NCBI GenBank assembly: GCA_030430565.1
Contig: JAUIKS010000007.1
Location: 62,001-126,000 of the forward strand
Direction of reading: 5' to 3'
From: Polyangia bacterium
GTDB taxonomy: Bacteria > Myxococcota_A > Polyangia > Nannocystales > Nannocystaceae
DNA length: 64,000 nt
Made by a program: the position numbers and the translations under genes. The notes below the pieces were generated by a model. It ran no database searches and was not told the DNA's origin. It saw nothing but the letters and a program-made list of their open reading frames with translations. Positions 38,529 through 47,937 of the stretch are shown piece after piece. Position 1 is the first letter of the stretch. Each line of letters opens with the position of its first letter.

Positions 38529-41351
38529 ATGTCCGAGACACCATCGAAACCCGAGCGGGCGGCGGCGAGGCTGGGGGGGTCGAGCTTCCTCGACCAGCTC
38601 GCGCCCGAGGAGCGCGCGCGGCTGCAGCGAAGCCTCCGCGAGCGCGAGCTGCTCGCGGGCGAGCTGCTGTTCGCGGCCGGCGACGCCGAGGACGGGCTCT
38701 ACCTGCTCGAGTGCGGGCTGCTGGAGGCGCTGGAGCCCGACGGCCACAACGAGCGTGAGCGTGAGCTCGAGCTCACGCTCGCCGGGCAGGTGCGGCCGGG
38801 GAGCCTGTTCGGCGAGGTAGCGACGCTCGCGGGCACGGGCCGGCGCACGGCCTCGGTGCGCGCGTCTCGAGACAGCGTGGTCTGGCACCTCCCGCAGGCC
38901 GAGAGCCGCGCGCTGCTGCAGTCGAGCGCGGGCTTCGCCGCGGCGCTCGGGCGACAAGCGGTTCAGCACCTGCTGCGCGGGCCGTTTGGAGCGGAGCTCT
39001 CGCGACCGAGCGAGGTGATCACGTGGGTGTCGCTCACGCGCGAGCGCGGCTGCATGGCGCTCGCGCGCGCGGCCGCCTCGGAGCTGGCGGCCCGCCGCCG
39101 CGCGACGCTGGTCACCCGCGAGGACGTCGCGGCCGCGCTCGGCGAGGAGGCGCTCGACGCGGTCCCCGGCGCGCCGGCGCACGCCGAGCTCACGCGGTGG
39201 CTGAACGCGAAGATCGACGCCGCCGAGCTCGTGATCCTGGTCGCCGGGGCCGACGAGTCCTCGTGGAGCCGGCGGTGCGCGCGGCTCTCGGAGCAGATCT
39301 TCGGGCGCGTGGCGATCTCCGAGCCGCCGACGGGCGAGGGCATCACGCGCTACCTCGAGGCGCGCGCGCGCGAGGGCAAGAAGGTCTACGTCGTGCTCGA
39401 CGGGGCCGACCGCGATGTCGACCGCGTGATCCAGTGGCTCGAGTTCCTCCCCGCGGTCAACATGATGCTGCTCGACGGGCAGCGGCCCGAGGGCGTCGAG
39501 AAGCTCGCGCGCCTGCTCGATCAATCCTCGGCGCTGCTGCGCGCGCTCAGGGTCAACGACGCGCTCGCCCGCCTCCCGCCGGCCTGTCTCGAGGAGCTGG
39601 CGCTGGCGCTGCGGCAGCTGCAGCTCGACGGCGGGAGCCCGCTGATCTCGACGCGCGACGCCGGCGCGGTGATCGTGCTGAAGGGGCGCCTGCGCGTGCT
39701 GGGGACGCGCGAGGACGGTCAGCCGGTGGATCGCGTCTACCGGCCCGGCGAGCTGCTCAACTACGCCTTCGTCGACGCCGCGCGCTGCGAGACCTTCGCG
39801 ACGCGCGACTCGATCGTCGGCGTGCTGCCGCGCTCGGCGAGCGCCAGCCTGGCGGCGCGCTTCCCCGGCTTCGAGCTCGCGCTGAAGGCGATCGAGGCGA
39901 GCCGCTCGGGCGCCGCGGACACGCGCCGCACCTTCGCGATCATCCCGCTCGACGAGGACGCGGACTGGGAGGGGCGAGCGCGGGCGCTCGCGCGGCAGCT
40001 GCGTCGCTACGGCAGCTGCGCCGTGCGGACCGCGGAGGACATCGAGGCGCGGCTCGGCGAGCGGATCTCGCACGCCGATCCAGGTGACCTCGGGGACAGC
40101 GTGCTGCGCAGCGAGCTCGATCGCTGCGAGCAGGAGCACGACTACGTGATCTACGTCGCGCGCGTCGGCGACGACCCGTGGACGCGCCGGTGTCTGCGGC
40201 AGGCCGACCACGCGCTGCTGTGCACGACGGCGCGGCGCGGCGCGGAGGTCGACGCGCGCGAGCGCGCGCTGCTCGAGCAGTGCGCCCACCGGCTCGGCCC
40301 CAGCGCGCACCTCGTGCTCTGGTACCTCGATCCCAATCACCAGCCCGAGGGCACGCTCGCGTGGCTCGAGCCGCGGCCCGGCGTCCCCTGGTACCACGTG
40401 CGCGGTCAGCGGGCGGACGACCTCGGGCGGCTCGCGCGGCGCGTCCTCGGCCGCGCGATCGGCCTCGTGTTCGGCGGCGCCTCGAGCCGCGGCGTCGCGC
40501 ATCTCGGGATCCTCGACGCCATGCGCGAGCGCGGGCTCGAGCCCGACCTGATCGCGGGCGCGAGCTCGGGCGCGGGCTTCGGCGCGACCGTGGCGACGCT
40601 GCGCTCCCGCGACGCGCTGATGGAGGGCTGCGTCATCGTGGCGACGGAGTTTCGCGCGCGCCTCTCCGCCGTCGGCCCGCCGCTCACCTCGCTGCTGAGC
40701 GGCGAGGTGATCTGTCGCAAGTTACAGGAGATCTTCGGCGACGCGCGCCTCGAGGACTTCATCATCCCGATGCGCGTCGCGGTCGTCGACCTCAACGCGG
40801 GCGAGCTGCTGCAGGTCGATCGCGGGCTCGCGTGGAGGGCGATCCGGGCGAGCATCTCGCTCCCGGCGATCTGGCCGCCGGTCGTCGAGGACGGCCGCGT
40901 GATGCTCGACGGCGGGCTGATCGACAACTTCCCGGTCGACTTCGTCCAGCGCGAGTGTCGGCGCGGGCTCATGGTCGTGGCGAGCCTCGAGGCGGACAAC
41001 GTGCCGTTCCCCGACGTCGAGCCCTACGGCAGCGCGCTCAGCGGCTGGCGCGTGCTCTGGGACCGCGTGCGCCCGCGCGGGCGCGCGCGCAGCTACCCCA
41101 AGCTCGGCGCGGTGCTCATGGAGTCGATGCTGCTCGGCATCCGCAACCGCGAGCGCGCGCTCGCGAGTCGCCTCGACCCTCAGCACGCGCTGCTGCTGCG
41201 ACCGAACATCGGGCGCTTCGACATCTTCGAGGTCGACGAGGACGCGTGCCGCAGGATCATCGGGCTGGCCTACGAGCAGGCGCGCGAGCTCCTGCGAGAG
41301 TGGGGTCCCGAGGGGCGTAGGCCGCCCGCGAGCGCCGACGAGATGGGCTGA
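38529..41351 (+). CDS. NTE-like patatin phospholipase with cyclic-nucleotide-binding domains
   Basis: A 940-aa protein of the neuropathy-target-esterase type. N-terminal cNMP-binding domain (about 20-150; FLDQLAPEERARLQRSL, ELLFAAGDAEDGLYLLECGLLEA, GSLFGEVATLAGTGRRTASVRA), a Rossmann-like region, a second cNMP-like domain (about 345-460), another Rossmann-like region, and the patatin domain: oxyanion loop GGASSRGVAHLGIL (about 650), nucleophile GASSGAG (GxSxG, about 680) and DGGLIDNFP (catalytic Asp). This family hydrolyses (lyso)phosphatidylcholine and is thought to be regulated through its N-terminal domains. It follows the desaturase by 10 bp, likely one operon. Confidence 0.9.
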   Translation: MSETPSKPERAAARLGGSSFLDQLAPEERARLQRSLRERELLAGELLFAAGDAEDGLYLLECGLLEALEPDGHNERERELELTLAGQVRPGSLFGEVATLAGTGRRTASVRASRDSVVWHLPQAESRALLQSSAGFAAALGRQAVQHLLRGPFGAELSRPSEVITWVSLTRERGCMALARAAASELAARRRATLVTREDVAAALGEEALDAVPGAPAHAELTRWLNAKIDAAELVILVAGADESSWSRRCARLSEQIFGRVAISEPPTGEGITRYLEARAREGKKVYVVLDGADRDVDRVIQWLEFLPAVNMMLLDGQRPEGVEKLARLLDQSSALLRALRVNDALARLPPACLEELALALRQLQLDGGSPLISTRDAGAVIVLKGRLRVLGTREDGQPVDRVYRPGELLNYAFVDAARCETFATRDSIVGVLPRSASASLAARFPGFELALKAIEASRSGAADTRRTFAIIPLDEDADWEGRARALARQLRRYGSCAVRTAEDIEARLGERISHADPGDLGDSVLRSELDRCEQEHDYVIYVARVGDDPWTRRCLRQADHALLCTTARRGAEVDARERALLEQCAHRLGPSAHLVLWYLDPNHQPEGTLAWLEPRPGVPWYHVRGQRADDLGRLARRVLGRAIGLVFGGASSRGVAHLGILDAMRERGLEPDLIAGASSGAGFGATVATLRSRDALMEGCVIVATEFRARLSAVGPPLTSLLSGEVICRKLQEIFGDARLEDFIIPMRVAVVDLNAGELLQVDRGLAWRAIRASISLPAIWPPVVEDGRVMLDGGLIDNFPVDFVQRECRRGLMVVASLEADNVPFPDVEPYGSALSGWRVLWDRVRPRGRARSYPKLGAVLMESMLLGIRNRERALASRLDPQHALLLRPNIGRFDIFEVDEDACRRIIGLAYEQARELLREWGPEGRRPPASADEMG

Positions 41352-42008
41352 CTAGGCCGCGTGGATGAGCTCCGCGAGCTCGGCGGTCCCGCCGACGCGG
41401 CACGTCGCGTGGGCGACCTCAGCCGGCGAGAACGCCGGCGAGGCGACCGCGATCACGGGCAGGCCCGCGTCGCGGGCGGCGCTGATCCCCGTCGGTGAGT
41501 CCTCGATCGCGACGGCGCGGGCCGGCGGCAGCCCGAGGGCGTCGAGCGCGGCCTGGTAGGGCTGGGGATCGGGCTTGCGCCGGGCGACATCGTGGGCGGT
41601 GATCACGGCCTCAAAGTGGCGCGTGATCGCGAAGCGCCGCAGGCTCTCGCGCGCGGTCTCGCGGCCCGAGCTGGTCACGAGCGCGAGGCGAAGCCCGCGG
41701 CCCGTGAGGCGCTCGAGGGTCGCGCGCGCGCCTGGCAGGAGCCGCAGCCGCTCGGCGCGGATGCTGCTGTAGAGCCGGTCTTGTGTCTCGAGGACCCTGT
41801 CGGTGGTCTCGGGTCGAAGCCCCAGCCGCTGGATGATCAGCGGGACGTAGTCCATCGGGTGGCGGCCGATGACCAGCGGCAGCAGCTCATCCGAGAGCGG
41901 GATGTCGAGCTCGGCGAGGGCGCGTCGCGCCGAGACGAGGTTGATCTGCTCGCTGTCGACGATCACGCCGTCGAGGTCGAACAGCGCCGCGTCGACCGTG
42001 AAGCGCAC
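41352..42008 (-). CDS. HAD-superfamily phosphatase, beta-phosphoglucomutase-like
   Basis: A 218-aa cytosolic hydrolase. HAD motif I FDLDGVIVDSE at residues 10-20, helical cap, motif II LVTSSG, motif III Lys in RRKPDPQPY, and motif IV AIEDSPTGISAARDAG. Substrate unknown (sugar phosphate or phosphoglycolate type). Its stop codon abuts the stop of the convergent patatin gene with no spacer. It lies 50 bp downstream of the TetR gene and may be the last gene of the P450 operon. Confidence 0.87.
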   Translation of the reverse strand: MRFTVDAALFDLDGVIVDSEQINLVSARRALAELDIPLSDELLPLVIGRHPMDYVPLIIQRLGLRPETTDRVLETQDRLYSSIRAERLRLLPGARATLERLTGRGLRLALVTSSGRETARESLRRFAITRHFEAVITAHDVARRKPDPQPYQAALDALGLPPARAVAIEDSPTGISAARDAGLPVIAVASPAFSPAEVAHATCRVGGTAELAELIHAA

Positions 42009-42058
42009 ATCTCACTGTACTCGAAGTCCGCGCCCGCGTCGCGCACGGCGGCCGCGCC

Positions 42059-42667
42059 TCAACGCAGCGACGGCGGCGGCACGAGCACGAGCGCGGCCGC
42101 GTCGAGGACCGACGCGACGATGTGCTCGGTCGGGTGCAGGCCGTTGGACCAGCCCACGAGCGTCGCGAACCAGACGTTCTGCAGCATCGCGCCGAGGCGG
42201 GCGGCGGCCGGATCGGGCGGGGCGTCGTCACGGTCGCCGCGCAGCGCGTGAATGATCAGCGCGTTGACGCGCTCGTGGAACGGACTGACTCGCTGCGGCA
42301 GCGTGGTCGAGCCGCCCGCGAGCGCGCGCACGATCGCGTGCCCGAGCTTCGGGCGGCCGCACACGACCTCCGTGAGCTCGTCGAACAGTCGCCGCAGCCG
42401 CGCGATCGGTGACGCGCCGGTGATCGGGCGCTCCTCGAGCCGCGCCTCGAGGCGGGTCAGCTCGCGTACCAGGACCGCGAACAGCAGCTCGTCTTTGCCG
42501 GCGAAGCGCTTGTAGAGCGTCCGCAGCGCGACGCCGGCTTGCTCGGCGACGTCACGCAGGCGGACCGCCGCGAACCCGCCGTCCTCGGCGAGCCGCAGCG
42601 CGGCGTCGACGATGCGCCTGGTTCGCGGCTCCTCGGCGTCGAGCGGGGCGTGGGCGGCGGCGGGCAC
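42059..42667 (-). CDS. TetR-family repressor of the P450 operon
   Basis: A 202-aa regulator. N-terminal HTH: TRRIVDAALRLAEDGGFAAVRLRDVAEQAGVALRTLYKRFAGKDELLFAVL (the segment VALRTLYKRF is the recognition helix region). The C-terminal ligand-binding domain is variable, as usual. It starts 10 bp after the P450 stop, so it is co-transcribed and probably represses its own operon through the tandem palindromes at 44078-44116. Confidence 0.9.
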   Translation of the reverse strand: MPAAAHAPLDAEEPRTRRIVDAALRLAEDGGFAAVRLRDVAEQAGVALRTLYKRFAGKDELLFAVLVRELTRLEARLEERPITGASPIARLRRLFDELTEVVCGRPKLGHAIVRALAGGSTTLPQRVSPFHERVNALIIHALRGDRDDAPPDPAAARLGAMLQNVWFATLVGWSNGLHPTEHIVASVLDAAALVLVPPPSLR

Positions 42668-42677
42668 TGCGTCGATA

Positions 42678-44072
42678 TTAACAGCCCGCGGCGGGGCGTG
42701 GGCGCGGAGCGAGACCGCTCCTGGCCTCGCGTCGGCGCACGAGCATCTTCATGCCGTGGGCCGGTCGCATGGTGATCTGGTGATCGCGCGCGACGACGTG
42801 GCCGGGGTGGAGATCGAAGCGGAAGCGCTGGGCGATCACCGCGAGGGCGAGCTGCGCCTCGATCATCGTGAAGTGGTTGCCGACGCACATCCGCGGGCCG
42901 GCGCTGAAGGGCAGGTACGCGTACTTGTGACGTCCGCGCGCGGCCGCCGGCTCGAAGCGCTCGGGCGAGAACGCCTCGGGGCGGTCCCAAAACGCGGGGT
43001 GGCGGTGCGTGAAGTAGGGGACGATCATCGCGGTGTCCCCCTCGCGCAAGGGGTAGCCGCACAGCTCCGTGTCGCGCGCGACGGTGCGGCCGCCGCTCCA
43101 CACCGGCGGCATCACGCGCATCGACTCCTGCAGGATTCGCTTGGTGAGCTCGAGGCGGGGGAGATCCTCGACCGTGGGCACCCGCCCGCCGAGCACGCGA
43201 TCGAGCTCCTCGTGCAGGTCGGCCTCGACCCGGGGGTGCAGCGAGAGCAGGTACCACGTCCAGGTCAACGCGAGGCCCGTCGTCTCGTGGCCGGCGAGGA
43301 ACATCGTGATGATCTCGTCACGCACGAGCTGGCGGTCGAGCGGCGCGCCCTGCTCGTCGCGGTGATCGAGCAGGAGCGAGATCAGGTCCTGGGGGCCAGG
43401 GTCTCCGCCGGCTTTCTGCGCGAGCCGCTTGTCGATCATCTCGAACACGATCTCGTCGAGCTGACGCAGCGCGCGGCGCAGGCGAAGGTTCGCCGGCGTC
43501 GGCCAGGACAGCGGCGCCGCGAAGATCGTGTTGCCGCGCGTCGACAACTCCTCGAGCGCGACGGTGAAGGCGCGCGTCGAGACGTCGGCGCTCACGCTCA
43601 GGTCGACGCTGAAGAGCGTCTGCCCGAGGATCCGCAGCGCGAGGTGGAGCATCTCGGGATAGATGTCGAGCACCTCGAGATCCCGCGCCGCCCACCGCTC
43701 GGTCGCGTCGACGGCGGCCTGGACCATCGCGTCGCCGAAGCCCAGGAGGAACGCGCGGTTCATGCACGGCTGGATCGTCCGCCGCTGCTGCTTCCAGCGC
43801 TCGCCCTCGGCCGTGAGCACGCCGTCGCCGACCAGCAGCCGGATCTGGTCGTAGCCCTCGCCCTTGATGAAGTCGCTCCGCTGCGTGACGAGCATCCGCT
43901 CGATCGCCTCCGGGTGGATGAACACGTTGATGAGCTTGGGACCGACGCGCAGCCCGAAGGTGTCGCCGTGCGCGCTCCAGTGCGCTTGGATCAGCGGGAA
44001 CAGGCCCCGCTTCATGACGGCGGGGAGATGACCCACGACGGGTCGACCGAGGGAAATAGGCATCTTCGGCAT
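42678..44072 (-). CDS. Cytochrome P450
   Basis: A 464-aa P450. I-helix AGHETTGLAL, ExxR motif ESMR, PERF (SPERFEP) and heme-binding loop FSAGPRMCVGNHF with the axial Cys are intact. The start is placed at ATG 44070-44072 (MPKMPISLG), because a longer frame from 44126 would read through both operators. Resembles the CYP102-like/fatty-acid or terpenoid hydroxylase groups by its HRHPAFWDRPEAFSPERF region, but the substrate cannot be fixed. Needs ferredoxin or reductase partners that are not nearby. Confidence 0.92.
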   Translation of the reverse strand: MPKMPISLGRPVVGHLPAVMKRGLFPLIQAHWSAHGDTFGLRVGPKLINVFIHPEAIERMLVTQRSDFIKGEGYDQIRLLVGDGVLTAEGERWKQQRRTIQPCMNRAFLLGFGDAMVQAAVDATERWAARDLEVLDIYPEMLHLALRILGQTLFSVDLSVSADVSTRAFTVALEELSTRGNTIFAAPLSWPTPANLRLRRALRQLDEIVFEMIDKRLAQKAGGDPGPQDLISLLLDHRDEQGAPLDRQLVRDEIITMFLAGHETTGLALTWTWYLLSLHPRVEADLHEELDRVLGGRVPTVEDLPRLELTKRILQESMRVMPPVWSGGRTVARDTELCGYPLREGDTAMIVPYFTHRHPAFWDRPEAFSPERFEPAAARGRHKYAYLPFSAGPRMCVGNHFTMIEAQLALAVIAQRFRFDLHPGHVVARDHQITMRPAHGMKMLVRRREARSGLAPRPRPAAGC

Positions 44073-44077
44073 GGCGA

Positions 44078-44093
44078 GTAGAACGTGTTCTAC
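44078..44093. promoter_or_regulatory. TetR operator 1
   Basis: GTAGAACGTGTTCTAC, 16-bp inverted repeat with one central mismatch, 5 bp upstream of the P450 ATG. Confidence 0.8.
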
Positions 44094-44100
44094 ATCGAAG

Positions 44101-44116
44101 GTAGAACGCGTTCTAC
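44101..44116. promoter_or_regulatory. TetR operator 2
   Basis: GTAGAACGCGTTCTAC, perfect 16-bp palindrome, centred 23 bp from operator 1 (about two helical turns), suited to cooperative binding of two TetR dimers. Confidence 0.82.
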
Positions 44117-44171
44117 CTCGCGGCAAGGCGAAAGATCGCGCGCCGAGACCCGAGCGGCTTTGTTCGCGTGA

Positions 44172-44765
44172 TCAGCCGCGCGCGGGGCGGCGGCGCCGCA
44201 GCAGCAACACGGCCGCGAGCAGGAGCGGCAGCGAGCGGAGCCCATCGCCGTTGACGCGGCAGCCCCCGCCGCCGTCGTCGCCCGAGTCCCCGCTGTCGGT
44301 CGCGTCGCCGCTGGTCTCGGTCTCGCCGTCGCCGGACTCCGTCTCCGCGCCGGCGGTCGGGTCGCCCTCCGAGCCGGTCCCCTCGCTGGTCGAGCCGGTC
44401 TCGACCGTCACCGAGACGGGCTGTGACTCCGCGGGCGCGCCGACGGCCGCTTGCCCGCGCGCGACGAGATTGTATGTACCTGGCTCGAGGGTCACGTTAA
44501 TGACGACCTCGTCGCCGTCGGGGTTCGCGCCCTCCGCCGGCTCGTCGTCGGCGTAGATGTTGATGAGCTCGAAGGGCTGGTCGAAGCAGCCGTCGGTGTC
44601 GCAGTAGTTGTAGCTGCCGACGTCGACGGTCACCGGGAAGGTCTGCGGCACGACCGCGCCGTTCTGGGGATCGAGGATCACGGGCGGCTCCGCCGCGAGC
44701 GCGAGCGCGGGCGTGAGCGCGAGGAGCAGGGCGAAGGAGCGGAGCGAGACGCGGTTTATGGGCAC
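44172..44765 (-). CDS. Exported protein with MYXO-CTERM-type tail
   Basis: A 197-aa secreted protein. The GTG at 44763-44765 gives a clean Sec signal peptide (RSFALLLALTPALALA) and is preferred over an upstream frame of Arg-rich sequence. Mature part: EPPVILDPQNGAVVPQTFPVTVDVGSYNYCDTDGCFDQP and a beta-sandwich-like stretch, then a Ser/Thr/Glu/Gly-rich linker and the tail GGGGCRVNG / LPLLLAAVLLLRRRRPARG. Probably displayed on the cell surface. Family not recognised. Confidence 0.7.
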   Translation of the reverse strand: MPINRVSLRSFALLLALTPALALAAEPPVILDPQNGAVVPQTFPVTVDVGSYNYCDTDGCFDQPFELINIYADDEPAEGANPDGDEVVINVTLEPGTYNLVARGQAAVGAPAESQPVSVTVETGSTSEGTGSEGDPTAGAETESGDGETETSGDATDSGDSGDDGGGGCRVNGDGLRSLPLLLAAVLLLRRRRPARG

Positions 44766-45938
44766 GGCCCGACTATCCCAGATCCGCGCCGCGCTCGCAT
44801 CGCGCGGCCGCTGGAGCCGCCGCGGAACCGGCCGACGCGCGCGCGCGAGGACCAACGATCCCGCGCGCTTAGCCGGGGGCGCGTGTTTCATCATGAAGTA
44901 CGCGCGGCGCGTCCAAGCGCCCTCAACGACATGGCTTTTCCCGGGCCCGAACGACGCGGTTCCGGCCTCGTGCCGGGGGCGCGCCGACGCGAGCTGCCGC
45001 CCGCGCGAGCGGGGGCCGAAGGCGTGCGCTCTCGCGGCGCGCTTGTTGAGGCTGCTCTAGCTCGCATTGTTCCCCGGGGCTCGGCCGCGAGCGACACGTG
45101 CACGAAGAAGTTACAGCGGGTGCTTCCTTATCGCTCCTCGCCGCTCTCGAGTCGTTGTGAGCAATGCGGGCTAGTCAATCGGTGTCAGTTTGTTGTCGCG
45201 CAATTATGGTGTCACAATGAATTACTACCGGCCCACCGGTACAGCGCGCGCGGCGGCTCGGGACGTCTGAGAGAGCGGAGAGCGTTGAGGTTGAGCGCTC
45301 TACTCATTAGTGACGCTCGCCATGAAAAAAGTTCGTTGAGGTAGAACGCTACACGCCGCGATCTCGTCGCGTGGGTGAAACCGGACGGCGTCGTCGCGCC
45401 GCGGCGAGGTGAGCGCTTCACCGCGACGACTCGACCTCGCCCCGTAGCGCCGTCATCCTCGCGTCCTGTGCGGACGTGTGTGTGGCGCGGCGAGCGAAGT
45501 CGGTCGTGAGATCTCTCGAAAAAAAATATTCTCGGCGGGCCGGCCGAATCGCCGTGTAGCGAAATTCTACAACCGCTGCGAACCGTGTTTGTACGCGAGC
45601 ATGTCAACCGTCGGCCCCGGTCGGGGCCCGGAGCACCCGGGTCTCCCCGTGCTCCGCGCGGTGACGTGTGGCGATTAACCCCGATAAAAAGCGCGGACCA
45701 AGCGAAGGGTTCCCCGCCTGCTCCCTCGATCTGGTGACGCCGTCACGTACTCTGGTGATTGTCCCGATTTTCCCCTCGAAGTTATCGTATTGGCACGAGC
45801 CCTATTGTTCGCTGTGGCTGACGGGTGGAGCGTGAGCTTCACGCGAATGGGTAGGGTGACTATACAAAAAATGTGTTCGAGGCGCGCGACCGTGCGACCG
45901 CGCTCAATCGCGGCACATTACAACCCAGGAGCGATTCA
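44766..45938. other. Gene-poor region of about 1.2 kb
   Basis: No convincing protein gene. An ATG frame at 44893-45060 (55 codons, MKYARRVQAP...) follows the TTCATCATGAAG palindrome and may be a decayed start copied from the DUF1592 gene leader. A half-match to the TetR operator, GTAGAACGCTAC, occurs at 45341-45352, and GTAG-N7-CTAC at 45556-45570. AT-rich tracts at 45518-45534 and around 45862-45872 are possible promoter regions. No RNA gene recognised. Confidence 0.5.
44883..44901. promoter_or_regulatory. Palindrome GTGTTTCAT-C-ATGAAGTAC (copy 2 of 3)
   Basis: Nine-base arms with mismatches near the outer ends, followed by GCGCGGCGC. Homologous to copies at 22339 and 48141. It lies in the gene-poor region. 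Confidence 0.5.
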
Positions 45939-47132
45939 ATGACCACTTCGTACTATTCATCGGCAGCCCGCGGGGCCGCGCGCGCGCGGTCCGACTCAGC
46001 GAGCTGCGGCGGGCGCAGGAGGTCGGCGATGTCGAGCAGCTCCGCTCGGGGGACGAGCGCGAGCGCGGGCGCCGGCCCGGAGGCGCTCGTGCGCTCATTG
46101 CAGTCGGTGCTCGCCCGCGCGCAGTCGCTCGACACTCGCCGATATGAATCGAAGGCCGTCGACGCGATTCAGGAGACGCTCGCGCCGGAGGTCCTCGGGC
46201 TGCTCGCCGAGGCCCGCGCGACCTTCGCGGCGGTCGCCGAGCGCTACGAGCAGAGCGGGTCGACCTCGGTCTCGACGTCGGCGCTCGATCCGAGCGCGGA
46301 CGCGGGCTTCAGCTCGCACATCGACACGCTGATGGAGCACGAGGGCTCGGCGCAGCAGCTCGTGGACATCGCCGTGATCGCGGGGATGGAGCTCGCGCAG
46401 CGAGGCGCGCGGCTGCGGGCGCTGCTGAGCGACGCGAGCTCCTGGGACTACATCGCGCTCGCGGCGGGGCTCCGCCGTCGCGTGCTCAAGGCGGCGAGCG
46501 CGATCCTGCAGGCGCTCGCCGAGCACGAGGCGATCGAGCTGCCGAACGCGTGGTACCTCACCGAGATTGAGCGCTCGCTGCAGGTGCGGCGTGCGTATGC
46601 AAGCTTTCGCGCGCGCCTCCAGGTGGAGCACCCGCCGACGATGATCGACATGTACTCGCGGCTGCGGCTCGTCGGGACCGCGCTCGCCATGCTCATCGGC
46701 GACGACATCTACGAGCACCTGCGCATCGCGGACCGCCGGATGATCCGCGAGCTCCAGGCGAAGGTGATCGGGTGGCTGCGGATCGACGCCTCAAAGAGCG
46801 GTCGCTTCCCCGGGCGCGCCGGCACCCGGATCTGGCAGGACATCGCCGCCTTCGCCGGCTTGCTGATGCAGGTCAACAACCGCGCCGAGCTGGTCGAGCA
46901 CGACCAGGCGCTGCTCGCCTCGGTCGACGCTGGGCTGCGGGCGTCGTCGGGCGACGCGCTCGCGCTGCGCTCGGCGCTCACGCGGCTGGGGGCGCTGCGC
47001 GGCCGCGACCCGCGGCTCGACGACGTGCTCGAGTCGAGCCGGTCTGTCTCGACCGCCGGGTTGATCGACGTCATCGCGTCGATCGGGATCAGCGGCGATG
47101 GTCAGGGGCGCGGCGCGCAGCCGTCGTGGTGA
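45939..47132 (+). CDS. Hypothetical protein, helical
   Basis: A 397-aa protein, started at ATG 45939 behind a good CAGGAG at 45925-45930 rather than the earlier in-frame 45873. The N-terminal 45 residues are Ser/Ala/Arg-rich and low complexity. The rest is alpha-helical: EALVRSLQSVLARAQSLDTRRY, VLGLLAEARATFAAVAERYEQ, HIDTLMEHEGSAQQLVDIAVIAGMELAQRGARLRALL, RRVLKAASAILQALAEHEAI. No signal peptide or known motif. It converges on the response regulator at 47145. Function unknown. Confidence 0.65.
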   Translation: MTTSYYSSAARGAARARSDSASCGGRRRSAMSSSSARGTSASAGAGPEALVRSLQSVLARAQSLDTRRYESKAVDAIQETLAPEVLGLLAEARATFAAVAERYEQSGSTSVSTSALDPSADAGFSSHIDTLMEHEGSAQQLVDIAVIAGMELAQRGARLRALLSDASSWDYIALAAGLRRRVLKAASAILQALAEHEAIELPNAWYLTEIERSLQVRRAYASFRARLQVEHPPTMIDMYSRLRLVGTALAMLIGDDIYEHLRIADRRMIRELQAKVIGWLRIDASKSGRFPGRAGTRIWQDIAAFAGLLMQVNNRAELVEHDQALLASVDAGLRASSGDALALRSALTRLGALRGRDPRLDDVLESSRSVSTAGLIDVIASIGISGDGQGRGAQPSW

Positions 47133-47144
47133 GACGGCGTCAGC

Positions 47145-47891
47145 TCATCGCCGCGGCTCATCGCCGCGGCTCGCCAGGAGCCTGAGCAGCTCGGTCTGGG
47201 AGGAGACCTCGAGCTTGCGGTACACGGCCTTGAGGTGTGAGCGTACCGTGTGGGGCGAGATGTCGAGCCGCGTGGCGATCTCGCGGACGCGCGGGAACGC
47301 GGCGAAGTGCTCGAGCACCTCGCGCTCGCGCGGCGTCAGCGGCGAGAGTCGCTGGTCGAGCGTCGCGCGCGGGGCGGCCGACCGCGTCGGAGCCAGCGCG
47401 GGGTCGAGCTCGAGCGCGAGCTCGCGCTCGAGCGCGTGGATGCGCTCGAGGCACCGCGAGGCCTCGCGCCGCGCCGCGCGGACCTGCTCGAGCCGCCGCG
47501 ACTTCGCGATCGCCGCCGCGACGCTTCGTTCGAAGTGTTCGAAGTTGAGCGGCTTGAGCCGGTAGTCGAAGACGGAGGCGCGCAGCGCCTCGATCGCCGA
47601 TTCGAAGGTCGGATCCGCGGTGACGACGATGATCGCGGGCCACGACCCCGCCGCGCCCAGCGCTCGCGCGCGGGCGCCGAGGAGCGTCTGGATCCAGGGA
47701 TCCCCGTCGAGGCGGAGGTCGGTCACGAGCAGGTCGAAGCGCTCGTGCTCGAGCAGGCGCAGCGCCTCGCGCCGGCGCGGCGTGAGCTTCACCGAGTGGC
47801 CCTGCTGACGGAGCTGGCGCGTGGTGCTCCGGAGGTAGCGCTCGTCAGCGTCCGCCAGCAAGATCTTCCCGTGGTGATGCGCGCCGTGCAT
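47145..47891 (-). CDS. NarL/LuxR-type response regulator
   Basis: A 248-aa two-domain regulator. The receiver has acidic pocket LLADADERYL, phospho-acceptor Asp in DLLVTDLRLDG, a Thr in VVTAD and the Lys in YRLKPLN. A linker coiled coil leads to a LuxR-type HTH: LSPLTPREREVLEHFAAFPRVREIATRLDISPHTVRSHLKAVYRKLEVSSQTELLRLL. No kinase is adjacent. One dyad element (47938-47957) lies 46 bp upstream, so this regulator is a candidate member, or even the binder, of the dyad regulon; that is speculation. Confidence 0.88.
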   Translation of the reverse strand: MHGAHHHGKILLADADERYLRSTTRQLRQQGHSVKLTPRRREALRLLEHERFDLLVTDLRLDGDPWIQTLLGARARALGAAGSWPAIIVVTADPTFESAIEALRASVFDYRLKPLNFEHFERSVAAAIAKSRRLEQVRAARREASRCLERIHALERELALELDPALAPTRSAAPRATLDQRLSPLTPREREVLEHFAAFPRVREIATRLDISPHTVRSHLKAVYRKLEVSSQTELLRLLASRGDEPRR

Positions 47892-47937
47892 GCCGCGTGC
47901 CCCGCCGTGGGCGCTGGGCCCACGCGGGAATCATGTC

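Noticed and set aside
38526..38545. ACATGTCCGAGACACCATCG at the patatin gene start as a dyad copy
   Set aside because: Right arm matches poorly and the centre is GC-rich; overlaps normal codons.
44893..45060. 55-codon MKYARR frame as a real gene
   Set aside because: Composition resembles random GC-rich DNA after the first six codons; better seen as part of the repeated palindrome block.
45793..45813. TGGCAC...TTGTT resembling a sigma-54 promoter
   Set aside because: Spacing between the GG and the TTG element is eight rather than about five bases, so the -24/-12 geometry fails.
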